Assembly: GCF_029953635.1 (NCBI RefSeq)
Contig: NZ_CP124543.1
Span: 4,691,455-4,755,454, forward strand
Source of the DNA: Halotia branconii CENA392
GTDB lineage: Bacteria; Cyanobacteriota; Cyanobacteriia; Cyanobacteriales; Nostocaceae
DNA: 64,000 bases
Direction of reading: 5' to 3'
This document shows, piece by piece, positions 25,072 through 34,010 of this stretch. How positions within the stretch are numbered: position 1 is the stretch's first letter; each line of letters opens with the position of its first letter. Below the pieces are notes generated by a model. The model was not told the origin of the DNA, searched no databases, and saw only the letters and a list, made by a program, of their open reading frames with translations. The translations under genes and the position numbers were made by a program.

Positions 25072-25425
25072 TTCTTATTACAGCAACTACGGGAAATACC
25101 TTGTACTCCGCAATTTCGGCTTAATGCAGAGATTCAGCGTACAGTCAAGCGGTACTGGCAGAATGTACCAGGGGCGATCGCTTATCTCAAAGAGGCGTTA
25201 CGGACTTGGAAAGGGATCAAGTCGCCGGAGGCTGTGTTTGTGGCTGCTTGCAAGGAGGGACGGAAGCCGGAGTCCGCGCAGGTTCAATCTGCTGTGAAGG
25301 ATTGGTTTGATTGGGCGAGGCGGCAGAGGATTGTAATTGCGATGTCAGGGGAGGTTGTGTACACGCCGGATGGGGAGGCGGTGGCAGTTGCGGAAATGAT
25401 GCGGTGGTTTCCGATGCGGGAGTGA
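25072..25425 (+). pseudogene. C-terminal gene fragment
   Basis: The frame is open from 25072 with no ATG before 25234 (a GTG read as Met), and reads LREIPCTPQFRLNAEIQRTV through SAVKDWFDWARRQRIVIAM to a stop at 25423-25425. The protein-like sequence begins well before any start codon, which points to a 5'-deleted gene. Family unknown. Confidence 0.4.
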
Positions 25426-25433
25426 ATAGCACA

Positions 25434-25585
25434 AGCTATTGATTAGTCGCATATTTCAGAACTCGTTTCCACTTCCAAGAACTTGATAAATTCTGTGCCT
25501 TCATCATAAAAAACATCAGCAACAAAGCGGTTACGTAAATCGTAAGTCCACCTAGAGGCGGCTGCATTCCACCACTGTTGCCCAG
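25434..25585 (-). pseudogene. degraded duplicate of the 23681-24154 gene
   Basis: The sequence parallels 23685-23865 (GATTAGTCGCATATTTCAG, AACTTGATAAATTCTGTGCC, ACGTAAATCGTA, GCATTCCACCAC), with an internal deletion and many substitutions. Only the 3' part of the gene is present. Confidence 0.75.
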
Positions 25586-25963
25586 TTTCGGAGAAATAGG
25601 AGTTTGGACATCAACTAATCCTCGTAAATTGGCGAAGGTACTGTCTTACAAAGTTGATAAAAGTTGATAAAAGTTGATATCTTTTCTAACTTAATGTTAC
25701 TAATTAACCAATAACGTATAAATAGTAACTTAGATATTCATCATATCTCTACGTAAATTTAAAATCAATTCTCAAGCGTAAAACTTTGATGTAGCTTAGT
25801 TTTTAATGAAAAATTTAGTGCATTTTTATAAATAATTAGGATTATTGTACTGATAATTTATCTAATATTTATTTTTGATTAATTATATTCTACGTAATAT
25901 TTTCAATGCTATTTCGATAATTAATAGTTTCAATAAATGAAGTAGTGTTTTAAGCAAAAAGAA
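25586..25963. other. AT-rich spacer with 10-bp direct repeats
   Basis: About 380 bp without a gene. It holds three tandem AAGTTGATAA units at 25650-25679 and a long AT-rich stretch that probably carries the promoter of the HlyC/RTX operon. No convincing -10/-35 pair was fixed. Confidence 0.45.
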
Positions 25964-26458
25964 ATGCAACTACTCTCAGTATCAGAGAATAAAAATTTGG
26001 AAACTACAACTTTAGAACGAAAAGAAGCAAACATAGCACCATCATTTTCTGCTCAACAACGTTTACAAATGATTGGTTCAATAACTCATTTAATGATGAG
26101 TTCTCAACTTCATCAAAAATATAAAATTGTAGACATCGTAGAGCGATTTGTCCCAGCTTTAATTCACAATCAATTTCGCTATTACGAAATTAATGGTAAT
26201 CCCATTGGATTTGTAAATTGGGCATGGTTAAGCGATGAAGTTGAACAAAAGTTCATCACAGGAAAATATGTTTTACATCTTGATGAGTGGCTTGGTGGAA
26301 ACAACTTATGGTTTCCCGAATTTGTTGCTCCCTTTGGTCATGCACGTTTGATTGTCAAAGACTTACGCACCAATATTTTACCTAAAGGAACACCAGCAAA
26401 GTCCTTCAAAATCCGTCCAGATGGTAGCTTGCGCTCTGTATCTCATTGGACAGTATAG
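25964..26458 (+). CDS. HlyC-type toxin-activating lysine acyltransferase
   Basis: 164 residues. It aligns by eye with HlyC along its length: MSSQLHQKY corresponds to the SSPLHRNW catalytic His region (His50 here), then NQFRYY, then FVNWAWLS, and DEWLGGNNLWFPEFVAPFGH corresponds to the HlyC segment around Asp92. The residue at the Asp92 position is Glu119. HlyC enzymes transfer a fatty acyl group from acyl-ACP to internal lysines of an RTX protoxin in the cytoplasm. The next gene, 63 bp on, is a giant RTX protein, the expected substrate. HlyC proteins act before type I secretion; no HlyB/HlyD genes are in the window. Confidence 0.85.
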   Translation: MQLLSVSENKNLETTTLERKEANIAPSFSAQQRLQMIGSITHLMMSSQLHQKYKIVDIVERFVPALIHNQFRYYEINGNPIGFVNWAWLSDEVEQKFITGKYVLHLDEWLGGNNLWFPEFVAPFGHARLIVKDLRTNILPKGTPAKSFKIRPDGSLRSVSHWTV

Positions 26459-26521
26459 GTTGCTAATTTTGTTTAAACATTTTGTTTCAATTCATTAACT
26501 CAATTAATTGGGAAATTTGTC

Positions 26522-29500
26522 ATGGGAAAAGTAGTAGAAGCCGTCAATAACACCGTTAATCCATTCTATAAAAATGGTGATAGTGGGAACGATGATTTTA
26601 CAATCTACGGCGCTGGTGAAGCTTATGGAAATGGAGGGAATGACTCCCTAAAAGCCTATGCACTTTACGTTAAGCTTGATGGTGGTTCTGGTAACGACAC
26701 TATTAAATCTTACTCAGGTAGATCCGATCTTTACGGTGGTTCTGGTAACGATTACATCGAAGCTTGGGGGGTGTCTAACTATATAAATGGTGGCTCAGGT
26801 AATGACACCATTAAAGCCTATGCAGCTTCCAATGAAATTTATGCAGGCGAGGGCTACGACAAAATTTATGCCTATGGTGGCTATAACAAAATAGACGCTA
26901 ATGATGACGGACTGGCTGACTATATCTATGCTCAAGGTGGTTACAACAATATAGATGCGGGTTGGGGAAATGACACCATCACTGCTTATGGTGGTTATAA
27001 CGATATAGATGCAGGAAATGGCAATGACACCATCACTGCTTATGGTGGCTATAACAAGATTTATGCCCGTTCCGGTTCTGACACGATAAAAGCTTACGGT
27101 GGCGGTAACGAAATTGATGCTAATGATGACGGCAATGCTGACAATATCTACGCTGAAGGCGGCGCTAATATTATTGATGCGGGTTGGGGTAATGACACCA
27201 TCACTGCTAAAGGCGGTTACAACGACATAGATGCCGGAAGTGGCAATGATACCATTACTGGCGAAGGTGGTTATAACAAAATTTATGCTCGTTCGGGCAA
27301 TGATACCGTCACTGCTAAAGGTGGCTATAACAAAATTTATGCAGGCTCAGGTTACGACACAATCAAAGCCTACGGTGGCGGTAATGAAATTGATGCCAAT
27401 GATGACGGACTTGCTGACAATATCTACGCTGAAGGTGGTGCTAACGTTATTTATGCAGGTTCGGGTAATGACACCATCACTGCTAAAGGTGGTGTTAACG
27501 TCATTGATGCCGGAAATGGCAACGATACCATCACTGCTGAAGGTGGTTATAACAAAATTTATGCCCGTTCCGGTTCTGACACAATCAAAGCCTACGGTGC
27601 TGGCAACGAAATTGATGCCAATGATGACGGACTTGCTGACAATATCTATGTTGAAGGCGTTGCTAATATTATTGATGCAGGTTGGGGTAATGACACCATC
27701 ACTGCTAAAGGCGGTTACAACGATATAGATGCAGGAAATGGCAATGATATCATTACTGCTTATGGTGGCTATAACAAAATTTACGCCCGTTCCGGTTCTG
27801 ACACAATTAAAGCTTACGGTGGCGGTAACGAAATTGATGCCAATGATGACGGCAATGCTGACAATATCTACGCTGAAGGCGGCGCTAACATTATTGATGC
27901 GGGTTGGGGTAATGACACCATTACTGCTAAAGGCGGTTACAACGATATAGATGCCGGAAATGGCAATGATACCATCACTGCGGAAGGTGGTTATAACAAA
28001 ATTTACGCCCGTTCGGGTAATGATACCATCACTGCTAAAGGTGGCTATAACAAAATTTATGCAGGTTCTGGTTATGACACGATAAAAGCCTACGGTGGCG
28101 GTAACGAAATCGATGCCAATGATGACGGACTTGCTGACAATATCTACGCTGAAGGCGGCGCTAACGTTATTTATGCAGGTTCGGGTAATGACACCATCAC
28201 TGCTAAAGGTGGTGTTAACGTCATTGATGCCGGAAACGGTAACGACACTATTACTGCTTACGGTGGCTATAACAAAATTTACGCCCGTTCAGGTTCTGAT
28301 ACGATAAAAGCCTACGGTGGCGGTAACGAAATTGATGCCAATGATGACGGCAATGCTGACAATATCTACGCTGAAGGTGGCGCTAACGTCATTTATGCAG
28401 GTTCGGGTAATGATACCATCACTGCTAAAGGCGGTGTTAACGTCATTGATGCCGGAAATGGCAACGATAACATCACTGCTGAAGGTGGTTATAACAAAAT
28501 TTACGCCCGTTCCGGTTCTGACACGATAAAAGCCTACGGTGCTGGCAACGAAATTGATGCCAATGATGACGGACTTGCTGACAATATTTACGTTGAAGGC
28601 GTTGCTAACGTTATTAATGCTGGTTCTGGTAATGACGACATAGAAGCTTACGGTGGTGCTAATGTCATTGATGCTGGTAATGGTAACAATGTAATCGTTG
28701 CTTACGGTGGCGCTAACGTCATTAATACTGGTTCTGGTAACGACGACATAGAAGCTTACGGTGGTGCTAATGTCATTGATGCTGGTAATGGTAACAATGA
28801 AATCATTGCTGCGGGTCTTGCCAATGTAATTACTACAGGTTCGGGTACTGACACCATCATGGCGGCTGGTGGTGCTAACGTAATTCAATCCGGTTCAGGA
28901 GATGACACAGTTGTTGCTGGTGGCGGACTAAATGTCGTTCTCTCCGGTTCGGGAGATGACACAGTTATTACTAGTGGTGCTGCTAACGTTGTTTACGATT
29001 CTGGTGGTAACAACCAGATATATGGGCTTGCTCTTGGCAATGTGTTTGTCAAAACTGGTAGCGGTACTGACACTATGGCTGCTATTGGTGGAGCAAACGT
29101 TTTTGCCAAGATTGGTAGCGGTAACACCAATATGTATGCTGGTGGCGCTTACAATATCCTCACCAAAGTTAGCGATAGCTATGACCAAGACACGATGATT
29201 GCGATTGGTGAAGGAAATTTAGTCACCAAAGTAGGTCATGGTTCATCAACAATAGTTGGTGTTGGTTTATATAATGTTCTGACTTCCTGGGGTGATAGCA
29301 AAGACCTCATCGTTGGTGTTGGTCAAATCAATGCCTTGATTGGTGGCGGTGCAGATGATATCCTCATTGCTGCTGGTATGGGGAATATTGCTTTCGGTGA
29401 TTCCCTGGGAATAGATTTGAATGGTTTTGGTTCCAATGAAACCAACACTGCTGGTAGTGATGCTAGAACCGATGAAGTTGATACTGGTGTCGATTGGGAA

Positions 29501-32500
29501 AATGCTGGTAATGTCGATACAACTGAGCAAGTCACCGGAAATGATGTGATTGTCACCCTTGGACAATACAACGCGGCTGTAGGTGATGCAGGTGCGGATA
29601 TTGTTGTTGCTGGGGGAATGTACAACTTTGTTTATGGAGACAGTTTAAATCAAGGTTGGACTTTAGATTCGATTCAAATTCCTGGTCTTGACGATTTAAC
29701 GCCAGATATTGATTGGGCGTATCTGGCTAGTTACATACCAGATGTTAATTTCCAAGTTCCCAGTATTGATTTTAATCTTTCCAATCTTAATTTCAATCTT
29801 CCCAGTATTAACTTAAGTTTTGCAGATTTCAATCTTCCAGACTTGAGTCTTTTGAATGTGGATATTCCAGATATTGATTGGGCAAGTTTATTCGATATTA
29901 GCTTCGGAACTTTGGATTTATCTATTCTAAATTTTAGTTTAGAGCAACTCCTGAATATCGATCTTGACCTTGATATTCCAGATTTCAGTTTTGACCTGGA
30001 TTTTGATTTTAATCTTTCTGATTTTGACTTCTCTTTAGGCGACTTTGGATTTGGTTCGCTTTCTATTCCCGATATCTCTTTACCAAGCTTTACTTTACCT
30101 AGTTGGGAATTACCAAGTTTTACTATACCAGTAGTGGATCTTGATGTTCCGAGCCTGGGTATTCCTAATTTCACCATACCAAGTATTTCTCTACCTAGTT
30201 TTTCCCTTCCCGATTTCTCGAATTTTTCTCTACCAGATATTGATATATCCATACCTGGTTTATCTTTTCCCAATTTTGATTTGTCTCGATTCAACTTTGA
30301 TTTTTACAACAATAACGGCGACATTCTGGTTGCAGCAGGTAAACTGAATGTTGTTGGTGGTGCATTGGGAGATGACATCATTGTTAGTGCTGGTCAAAGT
30401 AATGTCATGTTTGGCGGTGCTGGTAATGACTTAATGTTTGGTGCTGGTCAAACTAATCTTGTCTTGGGTGACGAAGGTAATGACTTAATCTTAAATGCTG
30501 GGAAATCGAACTATATTCTTAGCGGTAGCGATGACGATACTATCCTCGTTGCTGGACAAACTAACGTTGTGCTGGCTGGTAGCGGCAATGATATTGTGTT
30601 CTCTCTTGGTAAAAGCAATAATATTCTCGCTCAAGAGGGCGATGATATTGTTATCGGTTTAGGTGAAAGTAACCGAGTTAGCGGTGGTGATGGCAATGAC
30701 GTATTACTAGCTGGTGGTAAGTCGAATATCTTCCTGGGTGGGGCTGGCGATGACATTATCGTTGGTATTGGTCAAAACAATACCATATTTGGCGATCGCG
30801 GCAATGACTGGATGATTGCAGCAGGAAGTAATAACAAGTTCCTCGATTTCTTTGGCGATAATACAGTTATTAGCGTTGGTTCCAGCAATACTATCTATAC
30901 CTTTGAAGGCGATGATGTTATCTTTGCTGGCGGTAAGAAAAATTCTGTGAGTACTGGTGACGGTGATGATGTGATTGTTGCCATTAGCCAAACTAACAGT
31001 CTCAGTGGTGGTTATGGTAGCGACTTAATTGTTGCTGGGGGACAAAACAACTATGTCTATGGAGAAGGCTTACTAGATAGTTGGAATATAGACTCAGTTC
31101 AGCTTCCTAATGTTGACGACTTCATCCCAGATATCCCCGATTTTAATTTGGATTTGGAAGCCTTGCTCCCGGATATTAATTGGGATAGCTTGATAAATTT
31201 CAGCCTTGGTTCTCTAACTTTACCCAGCCTTCTGGGTCTTGACTTCAGTCTTGATATTTCAGATATCAATTTTGACCTAGACTTTGACTTTAATCTTGCT
31301 GATTTTGACTTCTCTTTAGATGACTTTGGATTTGGTTCTCTCTCAATTCCCAATGTTTCTTTGCCTAACTTTGAAATTCCAGATTTCAATTTAGCAGAAA
31401 CATTCAACATTACGTTACCAAATCTTACTCTTCCTAGCTTTAATCTTCCTGATTTCTCCTCATTTAACTTATCTTTACCGGATTTCTCCTTACCAACTGT
31501 TTCTCTTGCCCAATTACCAACATTAAATTTACCAAATCTAAACTTACCTAGTTTTTCTTTACCTGACTGGTCAAATATCACTCTCGATTTGTCTAGATTC
31601 GACTTTGATTTTGGTCAGGATAACGGCGATATTCTGGTTGCAGCAGGTAAACTCAACGTTGTTAGCGGTGCCTTTGGAGATGATGTACTTGTGAGCGCCG
31701 GTCAGAATAATATCATCTTGGGTGGTGAAGGTAACGACTTAATATTAGGCGCTGGTAAAAACAATGCTGTACTCAGTGATGAGGGTAATGACTTAATATT
31801 CAGTGCTGGGAAATCTAACTACATTTTAAGCGGTAGCGACGACGATACTATCTTCGCTGCTGGAGAAACTAATATCATAGCTGCTGGTAGTGGCAATGAC
31901 CTCATCATTTCCGTTGGGAAAACTAACAATATCCTCGCTCAAAGCGGTAACGATATTGTCATCGGTTTAGGTGAAAGTAACAGAATTAGCGGTGGTGATG
32001 GTGACGATATTTTACTTGCTGGTGGAAAGTCGAATATTTTCCTCGGTGGCGAAGGCAATGACACGATTTTTGGTGTCGGTCAAAGTAACATTGTCTTCGG
32101 TGGTAATGGCGATGACTGGATGCTTGCAGGTGGAAAATCCAACTACTTCATTGATTTCTACGGCAAAGAAACTATCGTTAGTATTGGTGAAGGAAACTAC
32201 ATTTACACCTTTGATGACGACGATACGATTTTCTCGAATGGCATCAAAAATAAAATTGATAGTGGCGATGGTAATGACACAATTACTACCAACGACATTT
32301 ACAGTAAAGTCAATGCTGGTAGTGGCAATGACTTAATTTCTGCTGGTGGTTATTACAATACCTTTGATGCTGGCGACGGTGACGATGTTATTATCAGTGA
32401 TGGCGAATACAATACTATCGCAGGTGGAAGTGGTAATGATTTATTCTTAGCTGGCGGTAATAATAACACCTTCATTGGTGGTGCTGGCGATGATACCTAC

Positions 32501-33586
32501 GCCTTTGATAATTGGAATTTTGAGAGTTATTTCAGCAGTGGACTTATTGCTTACGTTGACAACCAAGGTGATGATTTAACAACTGATACTTTGTTGTTTG
32601 GCACTACATTCAGTGCAGATAGTATCATTTTTAAACAGTCTGAAACTGACAGTTTAGCTTTAGAAGTTAACATTCTCAATGCTAACCAAACAATAGTTCT
32701 ACAAAACTGGTTTGCAGATGAAAGTCAACGTATTGATACCTTCCAATTTAGCGACGGTGTTAGCTTACAGCAGAATGAAGTTCAAGGGCTAGTTGAAGCT
32801 TTAAATTATCAAGTTGATAATACTGAAGCTAATGATTTTACACTTTATCAAGAATCAGAATCGGCTAAGTTTTATCTGTGGGGTCAAAATAGTATTTTTG
32901 ACAGCACCCAATCAACTTATGTCATCACCCACGGCTGGCAAAGTAATGGAGTAACAGATAGTGACTTTGCAGATTTAGCTGAATCTATTGCAAAATACAA
33001 TCCAAACGCCAATATATTCTTCACCGATTGGACAGATTTAGCTGGTAACTACAACTACAAGGCATCAGCTGATGACACAGCTATCATTGGTCTACAGTTA
33101 GGAGAATTCCTGAAGAATTTAGGTGTTGATTTTCAGAATACTACTCTTATCGGTCACAGTTTAGGCGCTCATGTTAGTGGGATTGCCACAGACACTTATG
33201 ATAGTTTAACTGGCAATGCACTCAATACAGTAATAGCTCTTGACCCAGCCGGGCCAATGTTTGAGTATGGATTGAAACAAGAATCAGAACGATTAGACGC
33301 TAGTGATGCTAGCCGTGTTGTTGCTCTACATTCTAGCAGTGTTCTCGGTTACGATGATGCGATCGCTGGCTTAGATGTGTACTTAAATTGGGATGATTCA
33401 TTCCAACCTGGTCAGTCAAGTTTTATTGGCAATCATACTTACCCAATTGAGTTGTTAGCTAACCTTTACCAAGGTAGTTCTTATACTCAGAATAATAATT
33501 CTGTATTTGAACTCAATGATTTATTCGCCTTGGAAGGTAGTCAGTATATTAGCACTACGGCAGCTAATAATACTTTGCTAGCTTAA
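26522..33586 (+). CDS. giant RTX protein with pancreatic-lipase-type domain
   Basis: 2354 residues, probably secreted by a type I system; there is no N-terminal signal peptide. Order: RTX-like glycine/aspartate repeats (about 15-1040) whose first part has eight DANDDG loops; an LP-rich block (about 1050-1265); a second RTX array; a second LP-rich block (about 1520-1700); a third RTX array; an RTX-associated domain (about 2000-2095, VLQNWFADESQRIDTFQFSDG); and a C-terminal lipase domain (about 2110-2330). The lipase part has YVITHGWQS, IGHSLGAH (Ser2213), IALDPAGPMF (Asp2241) and GNH (His2305), the animal pancreatic-lipase pattern. Ca2+ should fold the arrays outside the cell. The upstream acyltransferase may acylate its lysines. 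Confidence 0.9.
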   Translation: MGKVVEAVNNTVNPFYKNGDSGNDDFTIYGAGEAYGNGGNDSLKAYALYVKLDGGSGNDTIKSYSGRSDLYGGSGNDYIEAWGVSNYINGGSGNDTIKAYAASNEIYAGEGYDKIYAYGGYNKIDANDDGLADYIYAQGGYNNIDAGWGNDTITAYGGYNDIDAGNGNDTITAYGGYNKIYARSGSDTIKAYGGGNEIDANDDGNADNIYAEGGANIIDAGWGNDTITAKGGYNDIDAGSGNDTITGEGGYNKIYARSGNDTVTAKGGYNKIYAGSGYDTIKAYGGGNEIDANDDGLADNIYAEGGANVIYAGSGNDTITAKGGVNVIDAGNGNDTITAEGGYNKIYARSGSDTIKAYGAGNEIDANDDGLADNIYVEGVANIIDAGWGNDTITAKGGYNDIDAGNGNDIITAYGGYNKIYARSGSDTIKAYGGGNEIDANDDGNADNIYAEGGANIIDAGWGNDTITAKGGYNDIDAGNGNDTITAEGGYNKIYARSGNDTITAKGGYNKIYAGSGYDTIKAYGGGNEIDANDDGLADNIYAEGGANVIYAGSGNDTITAKGGVNVIDAGNGNDTITAYGGYNKIYARSGSDTIKAYGGGNEIDANDDGNADNIYAEGGANVIYAGSGNDTITAKGGVNVIDAGNGNDNITAEGGYNKIYARSGSDTIKAYGAGNEIDANDDGLADNIYVEGVANVINAGSGNDDIEAYGGANVIDAGNGNNVIVAYGGANVINTGSGNDDIEAYGGANVIDAGNGNNEIIAAGLANVITTGSGTDTIMAAGGANVIQSGSGDDTVVAGGGLNVVLSGSGDDTVITSGAANVVYDSGGNNQIYGLALGNVFVKTGSGTDTMAAIGGANVFAKIGSGNTNMYAGGAYNILTKVSDSYDQDTMIAIGEGNLVTKVGHGSSTIVGVGLYNVLTSWGDSKDLIVGVGQINALIGGGADDILIAAGMGNIAFGDSLGIDLNGFGSNETNTAGSDARTDEVDTGVDWENAGNVDTTEQVTGNDVIVTLGQYNAAVGDAGADIVVAGGMYNFVYGDSLNQGWTLDSIQIPGLDDLTPDIDWAYLASYIPDVNFQVPSIDFNLSNLNFNLPSINLSFADFNLPDLSLLNVDIPDIDWASLFDISFGTLDLSILNFSLEQLLNIDLDLDIPDFSFDLDFDFNLSDFDFSLGDFGFGSLSIPDISLPSFTLPSWELPSFTIPVVDLDVPSLGIPNFTIPSISLPSFSLPDFSNFSLPDIDISIPGLSFPNFDLSRFNFDFYNNNGDILVAAGKLNVVGGALGDDIIVSAGQSNVMFGGAGNDLMFGAGQTNLVLGDEGNDLILNAGKSNYILSGSDDDTILVAGQTNVVLAGSGNDIVFSLGKSNNILAQEGDDIVIGLGESNRVSGGDGNDVLLAGGKSNIFLGGAGDDIIVGIGQNNTIFGDRGNDWMIAAGSNNKFLDFFGDNTVISVGSSNTIYTFEGDDVIFAGGKKNSVSTGDGDDVIVAISQTNSLSGGYGSDLIVAGGQNNYVYGEGLLDSWNIDSVQLPNVDDFIPDIPDFNLDLEALLPDINWDSLINFSLGSLTLPSLLGLDFSLDISDINFDLDFDFNLADFDFSLDDFGFGSLSIPNVSLPNFEIPDFNLAETFNITLPNLTLPSFNLPDFSSFNLSLPDFSLPTVSLAQLPTLNLPNLNLPSFSLPDWSNITLDLSRFDFDFGQDNGDILVAAGKLNVVSGAFGDDVLVSAGQNNIILGGEGNDLILGAGKNNAVLSDEGNDLIFSAGKSNYILSGSDDDTIFAAGETNIIAAGSGNDLIISVGKTNNILAQSGNDIVIGLGESNRISGGDGDDILLAGGKSNIFLGGEGNDTIFGVGQSNIVFGGNGDDWMLAGGKSNYFIDFYGKETIVSIGEGNYIYTFDDDDTIFSNGIKNKIDSGDGNDTITTNDIYSKVNAGSGNDLISAGGYYNTFDAGDGDDVIISDGEYNTIAGGSGNDLFLAGGNNNTFIGGAGDDTYAFDNWNFESYFSSGLIAYVDNQGDDLTTDTLLFGTTFSADSIIFKQSETDSLALEVNILNANQTIVLQNWFADESQRIDTFQFSDGVSLQQNEVQGLVEALNYQVDNTEANDFTLYQESESAKFYLWGQNSIFDSTQSTYVITHGWQSNGVTDSDFADLAESIAKYNPNANIFFTDWTDLAGNYNYKASADDTAIIGLQLGEFLKNLGVDFQNTTLIGHSLGAHVSGIATDTYDSLTGNALNTVIALDPAGPMFEYGLKQESERLDASDASRVVALHSSSVLGYDDAIAGLDVYLNWDDSFQPGQSSFIGNHTYPIELLANLYQGSSYTQNNNSVFELNDLFALEGSQYISTTAANNTLLA
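26894..28333 (+). repeat. two 720-bp tandem higher-order repeats inside the RTX gene
   Basis: The DANDDG codons begin at 26894, 27116, 27392, 27614, 27836, 28112, 28334 and 28556. The spacings are 222, 276, 222, 222, 276, 222 and 222 bp, so a 720-bp block (240 codons) is present twice, followed by a partial third. All lengths are multiples of three and the copies are nearly identical, suggesting recent duplication. Confidence 0.9.
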
Positions 33587-33634
33587 TGACGAAAACAACT
33601 AATAAATCATCTACCTAACATTTATCTGTATTGG

Positions 33635-33662
33635 CACGCTTAAGTCTCAAGCGTGTTTTTTT
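33635..33662 (+). terminator. rho-independent terminator after RTX gene
   Basis: Stem CACGCTT (33635-33641) and AAGCGTG (33649-33655) with a 7-nt loop, followed by a run of T at 33656-33662, 49 bp after the RTX stop. Confidence 0.8.
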
Positions 33663-34010
33663 GCTTAGAGGGTGACAAGGCACCTCTAAGCTATGCAGGA
33701 CAAAATTTTGAAAAGATGGTGAAGACAAAAAATAGGGAGCATTTTTGTGGCTCCCTTAGTAAGGCACTTTTCATATTGGCAGATGAGAGTTGGTGATTCT
33801 TCTCTCAGCTTCTGCTAACTGGGGGGCTGTGTTCAATCACACCTCCCATTTTTTTCCTTTCAATTAGCTATCTAGTCTAAACTCCAGTACTTAGTTTGGG
33901 CTTTCAGTATTGAGGATGCTTTGTGAGTTTACGGAAACACGCGGACAACAAATAAGTTCTTTTTTATACGAAAACAGTAAGATTTTGCTATTAAATAGAA
34001 AAGTTATCAA
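33663..34010. other. non-coding spacer
   Basis: I see no gene. A second small hairpin (AGGGAGC...GCTCCCT) lies near 33735-33757. The rest is AT-rich sequence up to the IS end. Confidence 0.5.

Noticed and set aside
27231..29625. Many open frames on both strands inside the RTX gene
   Set aside because: They follow the period of the RTX repeats and lie wholly within one clear coding frame.
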